Origin: Hygrocybe punicea
Lineage: Eukaryota > Basidiomycota > Agaricomycetes > Agaricales > Hygrophoraceae
Length of the DNA: 64,000 bases
Reading direction: 5' to 3'
Assembly: GCA_963556145.1 (NCBI GenBank)
Contig: OY744465.1
Location: forward strand, 2,914,001-2,978,000
Shown: in pieces, positions 56,290-64,000 of the stretch
Layout of the letters: each line of letters begins with the position of its first letter
Numbering within the stretch: the first letter of the stretch is position 1
Notes under the pieces: generated by a model
Database searches by the model: none
What the model saw: only the letters and a program-made list of their open reading frames with translations
What the model was told of the DNA's origin: nothing
Program-made: the position numbers and the translations under genes

Positions 56290-56940
56290 GCATGAGAGGA
56301 GCAAGAGTAGGGATGTGTATGGGAGCCCAAAAACACATGGCCGACAATGAATGTCTCTGGGAAACCCAAAAGACGAGGGAAATTGAGAGTACCAGCTCAG
56401 TGTCTCAGGGAACCCATAAGACGCTGATGAACTTAGAAGTCGCGCAATGTCCAACCTTGTTTGTATCTATTTGTATTTATTTATTTGTATTTATTTGTGA
56501 CTTATACACTTATTTGTCCTATTGTTTCCCTTGTCTTCTCCAGCGTGTTCTTGGGCTCCCAGACATGCACTCTCTCCCTTTCTCTCGTATCTGCAACTGG
56601 CGTGTTCTTGGGTTCCCAGACATGCAGCATTTCCTACCCCAGCACTTTCCTCCTCCACACTCAGTTTTACCTTTGGTCTCCCTATCTAGGTGTGTTCTCG
56701 GGCTCCCAGACACACATTCTTTCGTACCTCCAGCATCTCCTCGTCTAGGTGTGTTCTTGGGTTCTCAGACATGTGTTGTTTCCTACCACTAGCACCGTGT
56801 AAGTCCTCCATTCCCTGCCAGTGCCTCACCGCTTGCCACTCAGGAATCAACCCTGGGGCTGAGTGGACCAGTGAATGCTAAGACGTGGGCAGATTCTTTG
56901 CTGAGGGCCAATGCCTGAGCTCATGGGCTTCACCTCTAAA
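56290..56940. repeat. Interspersed repeat cluster with seven quasi-palindromes
   Basis: GTGT..GGG..CCC..ACAC-type motifs occur at about 56313, 56351, 56400, 56540, 56600, 56690 and 56750. A short TTTATTTGTATTTATTTG run lies in the middle (56465-56510). The left part is the inverse of 2185-2570 and the right part is a direct copy of 926-1165. Confidence 0.75.
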
Positions 56941-57588
56941 CAACCCGGCCTCCCTGAGCACCTGGGGTTTAATCCCAACCTCCTCTTGCCAGCACACCTG
57001 CAGGACTTTGTGCAGAAATTTGTCATAGGCGATGACTTGGAGACACAGGCTGCCACCAGTCAATGGGCCAGATCCATTCACCCTGTGGGGGGCTTCTTCA
57101 GCTCATGCAGCAGCCAGCAGCCTGGTGACAAGGAACAGCCTTTCTCGTTTTCACCCTTTGGGACAAAGGGCAACGTCAGTGCCTAGAGATGGTGAGTCTT
57201 GTAGTTCCCTTGGAGGAAGAAAGGACCTAACTTTCTCTTAACCCTCAGCAGATCAGCCTCCCACCTCTCAAATAACTGCTTCCCCTGCATTCACCGCAGG
57301 GTGAGCAGAGATGACGACCTTGGCCTCATCAGGTCATGCCAACCTGTTTCTGCACCTCCTTTAGGTGCACCATGAAGGGAGGGCTTGACAGCACAACAAA
57401 TTCTTCACGAGGAATTTCAGTGGACTGCCGCACATTCAAGTCCCACCAGCTGCAAGACTATGCTGCTGTTGCTCACGATGCCTCAAGGCACGCCATAGAT
57501 GCCCGCAACGTGATGTTGCTCACTACATGGCTTCAATGATGCTGGTGGACAAAGTTTCTGGGGCATTTACTCAACAAGGTGGATGGCT
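56911..57588 (+). pseudogene. Plavaka-type element, upstream coding remnants
   Basis: Readings such as LGFNPNLLLPAHLQDFVQKF (57000) and QRDVAHYMASMMLVDKVSGA (about 57500-57570) lead in frame into GGW, which is split by the palindromic insertion. They are probably the N-terminal region of the transposase gene. Confidence 0.4.
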
Positions 57589-57988
57589 CACTTCAGGCTA
57601 CCCCCCAAACCTGAACAACTAGTTTCAACTCACCTCTAGTACTGAACCATCTACATGTTGGAAAAAGTACTGGGCAGCCCTGGGACAAAACCATTGTCCC
57701 TGGGACGATACACTGGGATGTCCCATTGTCCCTGGTCCGGTATATGGGATGGCCCATGGGATGACATTTGGTGTTGTGGGATGTCCCATGGGACATCCCA
57801 CAACACCAAATGTCATCCCATGGGCCATCCCATATACCGGACCAGGGACAATGGGACATCCCAGTGTATCGTCCCAGGGACAATGGTTTTGTCCTAGGGG
57901 CTGCCCAGTACTTTTTCCAACATGTAGATGGTTCAGTACTAGAGGTGAGTTGAAACTAGTTGTTCAGGTTTGGGGGTAGCCTGAAGTG
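57589..57988. mobile_element. 400-bp near-perfect palindromic insertion
   Basis: The arms start CACTTCAGGCTACC and end GGTAGCCTGAAGTG, with the centre at 57788/57789. GTGGATGGCT occurs at both edges (57579-57588, 57986-57995). Removing 407 bp restores the frame GGW-LWSKSDPDPQD. The duplication is 7-10 bp depending on the exact ends, in the range of hAT or Mutator-like elements. Confidence 0.85.
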
Positions 57989-60050
57989 GATGGCTTTGGT
58001 CCAAATCTGACCCAGACCCCCAAGATTTGGCAACAATGTTGCAGAACTTGTCACTTGGCTCACCAGAACCCTCTGTTGAAACAGTCCACTCAAAGGTTGA
58101 TGCCTGCACTCCAAAAGTGCCCAGCACCTCCAGCCCACAGCCCTCTCGGTGGAGCAGAGTGGATTCCCACATCCATCACCTGGTGGGAATCAAGGCAGCC
58201 GTGGTGGACTTGGCTCAGAAAGTCTCCCAAGCACTGGCTGAACTGCAACATCACTCTGGGAAGTTGTCTTCACCTCCTCCTTTGAATTCACTGCATTCAG
58301 CCTGCGCTGACCTTCGAAATTGGCTAGATGCTGTCAAAGGCAGGCAAGCCACAGTGGTAGAAACCAAGAGATCCATCTGCAAGTGACTGGATGAAGTCCA
58401 GTGTCAGCTGGACCAGGCAAAACAGGAGTGGAAACGGAAATTAGCCCAACATGGTGCTGCGTTGGGCAATGAAATGAAAACCGATCACCATTTCACACCC
58501 TTCCTTCAGCACATTGATCCCATCCTTCAAGTTTCCCTCTTTTTAGTGGTCGCCTGCCAGGTGGTGCTGAATGTTGGGCGTTGCGGATGCCATTTCATGC
58601 TTTCCATGCTGCAATACATTGTCCAGCTCATGCTGATGAGAACTGCCTCCCACCTATCACCTCAAGAACAACAGCTCATGTCGGACTTCCCTGTCGATCC
58701 TCGCTCAGCCACTGACCAGTTTCATCTGGATGGCAAGTGCATCATCTATGCCGTCTGCCCCAACCAGAAATGTCACCACACATACAAACCCACCTTTGAA
58801 GGCAACTCTACTATTGCCCAATACCCCAACCATTGCACTCACTGGGAGTTTCGTGGAGGCTCATACTGTAAGGAACGCCTGACCAAGCCCCAGGTGATCA
58901 TGGGTGAGGAGATCCAGGTGCCCATCAAAACCTTTCTCTCCTTTGACTTCAAGGACTAGGTAGCCAGTTTGACAGCTCGACCTAGGTTTGAGGAACGCAT
59001 GGATTCCACCTGGAAGACAAATGCTGCCAGCAGCATGGATGACATGCAGGACATTTTTGATGGCGCTTTCCTTCGCAAATTCCAAGGCCCTGATAAGCAG
59101 CATTTCAGCTTTGGCGGCAACAAAGGCCGCTATGTATTTAGTCTTTGCATTGACTTCTTCAACACATACACCAATAAACAGGCAGGAAAGAAGGCTTCCA
59201 TTGGCCTCATATCCCTGGTTTGCCTCAACCTCCCCCCTGAATTATGCTACAAGCCCAAGAACATGTTTTTGGTGGGGATCATTCCTGGCCCCCAGGAACC
59301 ACCACTCACGGCAATCAACCACTACCTGACCCCACTCATTGACGACTTCTTAGACTTTTGGGCGCCAGGGGTCAGATTCTCATGCACTCACCGCTATCCC
59401 CGTGGTCGACTGGTTTGCTGTGCATTGGTTGCGGTGATCTGTGACCTCCCTGCAGCAAGAAAAGTTGGGGGGTTTGCTGCCCACTCTTGTTCAATCTGCC
59501 ATTGTACTTGATCATCACATGGTTATGGAAATACAGATTATAATTCTTGGATCCAATGCTCCAATGCCGACTGCCGGGCTTGTGCTGACCAGTACGATGA
59601 CACACGCAGCAAGGGGGCGAGACAAGCGCTCTTTGACACTTCTGGGGTTCGGTGGTCAGAATTACTCTGATAACCTTACTTTGACATGGCCCGCTGCGTG
59701 GTGGTCAATGGCATGCATAACCTCTTCTTGGCTTGATCAAAGAGCATTTTGATGGGATTCTTGGTATTCGTCTGAAGAAGGCAGAGGAACTGCCAGTGGT
59801 GCCCATCGAACTTTTTTCTGCTTGGAAGGAATTCTCCGCCAAGGAGCAGACTAGCGTCAAAAAGCTACAGAAATACCTCCAAGGCCCTATGGCAGCTGAA
59901 CTGGCCAATAATTGCTTGCAGATCATCAACAAGTTTAAGAGGTGCCATATGCATGCCCTCAAATTCATCTGTGCTGAGTTAAAGTGTCCAATGGTGGCTT
60001 GTTTGGACTCACATTGAAAGGCTTCAAAAAGTGACCAGGTTGACACCATC
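57989..60050 (+). pseudogene. Plavaka (CMC/Tnp2-like) transposase relic
   Basis: One frame continues through three pieces (58027-58386, 58462-58959, 58969-59511) separated only by TGA and TAG stops; further pieces follow to 60017. Characteristic blocks are CIIYAVCPNQKCHHTYKP, FLSFDFKD-stop-VASLTARP, GRYVFSLCIDFFNTYTNK, ASIGLISLVCLNLPPELCYK, PKNMFLVGIIPGPQEPPLTA, INHYLTPLIDDFLDFW, ICDLPAARKVGGFAAHSC and VVVNGMHNLFLGLIKEHFDG. This order is that of the Tnp2-like transposases of basidiomycete Plavaka elements. The acidic residues in IDFF and PLIDDF are candidates for the catalytic triad. Several stops make it inactive. No terminal repeats were located. Confidence 0.8.
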
Positions 60051-60129
60051 CTTGCCTGGGTAAGTGGTCTTTCTGATCACCTGAACCACATGCCCACCCA
60101 TCTTCACCCCACAGCATCTTCACTTTTCA

Positions 60130-60420
60130 CTCCTCCACAGGTCCTACTGGACTCCTGGTGGAATCCTAGTTGTCCTGGTGGATGCCTAGGATTCCACCAG
60201 GAATCCACCAGGACTGACATTCCTGGTGGAATTGGATTCTCATTCCTGGTAAATTCCTGCCGGACTCCTGGTGGAATTTACCAGGAATACAGACTTAGAA
60301 TGATTTACTCTGTGTGGATGCATTCCTGGTGATTCCTAGTGGATTTCTGGTAAAGTCCGGCACTCATTCCTGGTAATTCCTGGTGGATTCCTGGTAAATC
60401 CTGGCAATCAAATTGCAAAA
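60130..60420. repeat. ATTCCTGGTGGA-type short repeat array
   Basis: About fifteen degenerate copies of CCTGGTGGATTCCTGG and its inverse, some arranged as palindromes (CCTAGGATTCCACCAGG). Similar words reappear at 62765-62800, so the 60685-62758 element seems to lie in or near the same array. Confidence 0.75.
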
Positions 60421-60424
60421 GTGT

Positions 60425-60510
60425 TTCTGCCAGGGATTGAACCCATGACCTCTGAAACTCTGAACCAGCCACTCAAGCCACTGAGCCATTAGTCCTATAC
60501 TTAACTCTAG
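60425..60510 (-). ncRNA. tRNA-derived SINE head with pol III boxes
   Basis: On the minus strand a box A (TGGCTCAGTGG, 60488-60478) and a box B (GGTTCAATCCC, 60443-60433) are about 34 bases apart, as in tRNA genes. The flanks do not pair as an acceptor stem, so this is not a functional tRNA. Downstream on that strand lies the CCAGGAATC-type array, which may serve as the SINE tail. Confidence 0.6.
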
Positions 60511-61204
60511 CTTTGAGCTTCCAATAGAGGCATCTCCCTGACTTACACACCGGCTTTTTGAAACCTTTTGACCTTTTTCTCAATCAATATTGACAATAGG
60601 GGATTTCTGACAACACATATCAATAAATCCATATAGTGTGTATAATTTCCTTTCTAAGTAATATTGTCTTACTAAATCTCACCTCAGGAGTTCCAACATT
60701 TAGTTGGGGTCTAAAGTGGTTTCTAAAGTGAGCGGAAAAATATAATTTTTAGATTTACATTTAGGCCTAGCCTAAATATTGAATTTAAGTCACAAATAAA
60801 TGTACATCTAAAGTATTTATTTAGTTTCATCTTTAGACTAGTTTTACAATTAAAATGATGACCTGTTCTAAATTGTGGAAGGAAAACAGAATTTCGCTAC
60901 AAGTTTACTCAAATTTGCTAGTCTAAATTTAGGTATCATCCAAAGGCAGGCCAAAATTTAAACTTTCAGTGTGACTAAAATAATGGATTTAACAGTTATT
61001 AAAAAAAAAAAATTCGGCGGTTATCAACATTCCAAATTTCAATCAGAACTAAAGCTATTGCCCGCGCAATCGCCCACCCGTCGTCCACCCGTCGTCCACC
61101 CATCGCCCACCCATCGCCCACCCGTCGCCCACCTCCCAATCATGACCTGAACCCAGCTCCGACGTCGACAAAACCAATCAAATTTTTTTTTTCGACCTCA
61201 CACC

Positions 61205-62260
61205 CACCGTGATGCCATCTCGCCATCTCTCCCGCTCCCGCTCATCCCATCCCCGGCATCTCCCCTGCCCAAGTATGACGATCTCCCACACCCCACGCCA
61301 TCTCCCTCGCCCTCACCGCCATTTCCCACCCTCGATTTCCTGCCAAGCCGTCGCCCACACCTCCGCCCTCCCCATCATCTCCCTCGTCCACACCCACGCC
61401 ATCTCCCATCTCCCTCGTCATCGTCGCCATCTCTCCTCACACTCGCCATCTCCCACACCCTTGTCGCCCACGCCGCACCCTCGTCGCACACGCGACGCTC
61501 TCATCGCCACGCTCTCGTCGCCTCGCTCTCATCGCCCACGCTCTCATCGCCCACGCTCTCATCGCCACACTCTCGTCGCCCACGCTCTCGTCGCCCACAT
61601 CTAACCCATCCAAAATTGGATCCCCCATGGCCATGCCCGCGCCATCTCCCTCGTCCACACCCACGCCATCTCCCTCGTCCACACCCACGCCATCTCCCTC
61701 GTCCACACCCACGCCATCTCCCCACCATCCCATCCCATCACCACGCAATCTCCCACACCCTCTCGTCGCCCTCCCATCGTGCCCCCGCCATCTCCCTCAC
61801 CCATGTCCACGCCATCTCCCTCACCCATGTCCACGCCATCTCCCTCACCCTCATCGCCAACACCATCTCCCGCCAAGCCACCTCCGCCATCACCTCCCTC
61901 GCCCACACCCCACGCCATCTCCCACACCCTCGTCATCCACACCTCGTCGCCCACGCCACACCCTTGTCGCCCACGCCCACGCCATCTCCTCTCCCACTCC
62001 CTCGTCCCCCACGCCATCTCCTCCCATCCCATCGTGCCATGCCCACGCCATCTCCCACACCTCATCACCTACACCCTCGTCGCCCTTCCATCCTATCGTG
62101 CCCGCGCCATCTCCCACACCCTCATCACCCACGCTCGTCACCCTCCCATCCTATCGTGCCCCCGCCATCTCCCCGTTCTCATTCTCTCATTCTGTCGTGC
62201 CCCCGTACACCCTTGTCGCCCCCGCCATCTCCCCCACCTGCCTCTCCCCCTACCTCTGTC
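61205..62260. repeat. CGCCATCTCCCTCACCCAC minisatellite
   Basis: About 1 kb of CGCCATCTCCC, CTCGTCGCCCAC and CACACCCACGC words. Open readings of up to 230 codons on both strands are compositional artefacts (Pro/His/Ser on one strand, Gly/Asp/Val on the other). Confidence 0.9.
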
Positions 62261-62264
62261 ATCA

Positions 62265-62316
62265 CCTCACGAACCCCACCACCATGTCAATTGACGTTGG
62301 AGCTGGGCTCGTGAGG
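62265..62316. repeat. ~52-bp palindromic repeat, copy H
   Basis: Arms CCTCACGAAC and GGCTCGTGAGG surround the centre TGTCAATTGACG. Length is 52 bp. It sits exactly at the end of the minisatellite. Confidence 0.88.
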
Positions 62317-62758
62317 TAAGATTGGGAGATGGGTGGGCAATGGGTGGGCGACGGGCGGGCGACGAGCGGGCAATGGCGCGGGCAATAGCTTTAGATCTAA
62401 CAACAACTTTGAATTTAAATAGCTGCCGAAAATCTTACATTTTGATAATTATTAAATTTATTATTTTAACGCTACCGAAAGTTTTAATTTTGGCCTGCCT
62501 TTAGGTGATGCCTAAATTTGGACTAGAAATTTGAGTAAACTTGGAACTAAATTATACTTTCCCCTTACAATATAGATCTGATAATTATTTTGATTGCAAG
62601 AATAACCTAAAGATGAAAATAAATAAATAATTTAAATATACATTTATTTGTGACTTAAATTCAATATTTAGGCTAGGCCTAAATGTAAATCTAAAGATTA
62701 TATTTTGGTGCTAACTTTAGAAATCACTTTAGATCCCGACTAAATGTGGAAAGTCCTG

Positions 62759-63267
62759 ATGTGTCTATTCCTGGTAGATTCCTGGTAGATTCCTGGTTAA
62801 TTTAAAGAGAAGATTTGAAATGTACTATATACTGCACTCCTCCACACATTCCTTTACACTCTTTCAAGAAGTTTTCATTATAAACATAATAAGAAGATCA
62901 TCATCAACCAATTTTAAAATATATCCAGTTGTTATCACACTGTTACAAGTGTTGGTAATATACAGTCTTAGTTTCATGATCAGCTACTCATTCTTTTTCT
63001 CCTTAATATTTCTGTCTCATTCATTCTATGTATTTAGTGTTGTCATAAATTGGCTAAAGCTGACTAATTTCAGACAGCTGATAGCTGTTTTTTAGTCATT
63101 GTAAATCAAAAATCCACTAAAATTAGTAAATCCACAAAGACATTATCATTGATGAAAACTTAATAGAAACATATGCTCAAATACTTTTAGAGTCAGCCAT
63201 TTTATTGAACTTTTCACAATAGCTAATACACAGCTTTTACTGTTCACAAGCCTATACTCCAAGTTCT
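62759..63267. other. No supported gene
   Basis: AT-rich sequence with one 91-codon hydrophobic open reading (62820-63095) that I cannot support as a gene. Confidence 0.4.
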
Positions 63268-63537
63268 TCAGTTATGAATATCAGAACTCATTTGAGTATT
63301 GAAGGCTCTCTTATAGTTAATTGTACATCCATGATAACGCCATGTTGATGGGCATATTGTTGAACTTGGGTTGCATTGTGCCAAATAAACATCCTCACAA
63401 ACAAGTGTTGGTACTGCTTGATTCTCATTCTGTCTTACCAAAGCAGCTAGATGACAACTAGTAATAATATCAGCTGCACTTGGGTAATGATAACAACTAT
63501 ACTGATGTCCTTGAGTCATGACTCTGTTTTCTCCCAA
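63268..63537 (-). CDS. Short Cys-rich ORF, unknown
   Basis: The 89-codon reading from ATG 63537 contains RVMTQGHQYSCYHYPSAADI, SCHLAALVRQNENQAVPTLV and CEDVYLAQCNPSSTICPSTW. It has six cysteines and two histidine-containing clusters. I recognise no family. It may be one exon of a gene, as the frame closes at both sides. From 63538 to 64000 I see nothing else. Confidence 0.3.
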   Translation of the reverse strand: MGENRVMTQGHQYSCYHYPSAADIITSCHLAALVRQNENQAVPTLVCEDVYLAQCNPSSTICPSTWRYHGCTINYKRAFNTQMSSDIHN

Positions 63538-64000
63538 TATTTCAAATGCTTATTCAGTAACAGATTATCTAGCAGTACCAGAAGCAGTAGTAACTGAATA
63601 CAAAGATTCTTGAACAGATGTATGTCAGATCTATCAACAAGGAATATTGCTGCAGTTGGCTTTGTAAATTATCCTACAAACTATTTTACCAAGACTTGGA
63701 GTCTGTAAATGCTGATGCATGAAAGCTATACATTCCAATAAGCCCTTCAACAATATTGATCCACCCATATACTATCTAACTTTGAGATACTTTGGTAAGT
63801 CTAGATATTGTTGGGGGGTGTCGACCTTGTTCTTTATCTTACTGAACAAAGATATTGTATATAAAATTTCTACCTTTCTGCTGTTGGATATGGTGTAAAG
63901 CTCAGCTGCTGTATGTTGCTGAGGTTGTGGAAAATGTCAGAGTGTACAAACCTACACAGTACTTTTCTCTATGCATTTGCCTCAGAGCCCAAACATGAAC

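Larger units (their letters stand above)
60685..62758. mobile_element. Long-TIR element with a low-complexity core
   Basis: The arms CAGGAGTTCCAACATTTAG and, inverted, CAGGACTTTCCACATTTAG extend inward for about 450 bp (to about 61135 and 62310). They include TAGGCCTAGCCTA-type sequence and CGCCCACCCGTCG motifs. The core is a CGCCATCTCCC minisatellite and one palindromic repeat. I could not find a target duplication, and no transposase is present. Confidence 0.7.

Noticed and set aside
60425..60510. Functional tRNA gene
   Set aside because: Boxes A and B are good, but the flanking bases do not form an acceptor stem and no clear anticodon arm is seen.
61209..62319. Pro/Ser/His-rich ORFs of up to 230 codons
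   Set aside because: They follow the CGCCATCTCCC minisatellite and are open in several frames on both strands.

Overview
This is a repeat-dominated stretch of a filamentous fungal genome, most likely an Agaricomycete (Basidiomycota). The evidence is a KDZ transposase with a roughly 50-bp GT-AG intron, a Plavaka-type (CMC/Tnp2-like) transposase relic, Rep/Pif1 Helitrons, and fragments of several uncharacterised families that I recall as common in mushroom genomes. The species cannot be named. I see no intact host housekeeping gene, rRNA, functional tRNA or CRISPR array. Nearly everything is mobile DNA, nested several layers deep, plus decayed gene fragments.

Layout. 0-6 kb: pieces of four or five uncharacterised fungal genes on both strands, interspersed with a short quasi-palindromic repeat (GTGT..GGG..CCC..ACAC). 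6.5-9.8 kb: an internally deleted Helentron on the minus strand, sitting in a CAC-rich microsatellite. 10.1-11.7 kb: two fold-back elements sharing CACAGGGTG ends and 3-bp target duplications. 11.7-13.3 kb: satellite-like repeats. 13.364-23.632 kb: a nearly full-length Helentron (Helentron-1: basic repeats, Rep, Pif1 helicase, C-terminal USP-like peptidase). 24.0-25.4 kb: a non-autonomous hAT element. 26.1-27.2 kb: a short Helentron derivative. 27.221-35.667 kb: an LTR element without reverse transcriptase, whose gag-like ORF is split by a KDZ transposon (28.264-34.668 kb). 35.840-39.368 kb: the 5' part of another Helentron (2a), interrupted at 39.369 by a second, diverged Helentron subfamily (2b, 39.369-53.171 kb). 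2b itself carries an LTR-like segment, a hAT MITE, a mariner MITE and a non-autonomous Helentron. 53.2-56 kb: a degenerate gene and a WD40 gene relic. 56.9-60.1 kb: a Plavaka transposase pseudogene split by a 400-bp palindrome. 60.4 kb: a tRNA-derived SINE-like sequence. 60.7-62.8 kb: a long-TIR element with a low-complexity core. The last 1.2 kb holds nothing I recognise.

Several insertions can be resolved to the base because the window supplies its own empty sites: deleting the insertion restores an open, homologous reading frame. This defines the ends of the Helentrons (TTAYGAG at the 5' end; a hairpin then CTAAACAAR at the 3' end, next to a T), of two TA-flanked mariner MITEs, of the KDZ element (8-bp duplication) and of the 400-bp palindrome. 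Two observations go beyond ordinary transposon annotation. First, the two Helentron subfamilies show compensatory changes in a 5' terminal hairpin that also track the subterminal 3' sequence. Second, a roughly 52-bp palindromic repeat family centred on TCAATTGA occurs at least eight times at the edges of low-complexity tracts inside unrelated elements. Most premature stops in the Helentrons are C-to-T type changes at CpA, which points to RIP-like or deamination decay.
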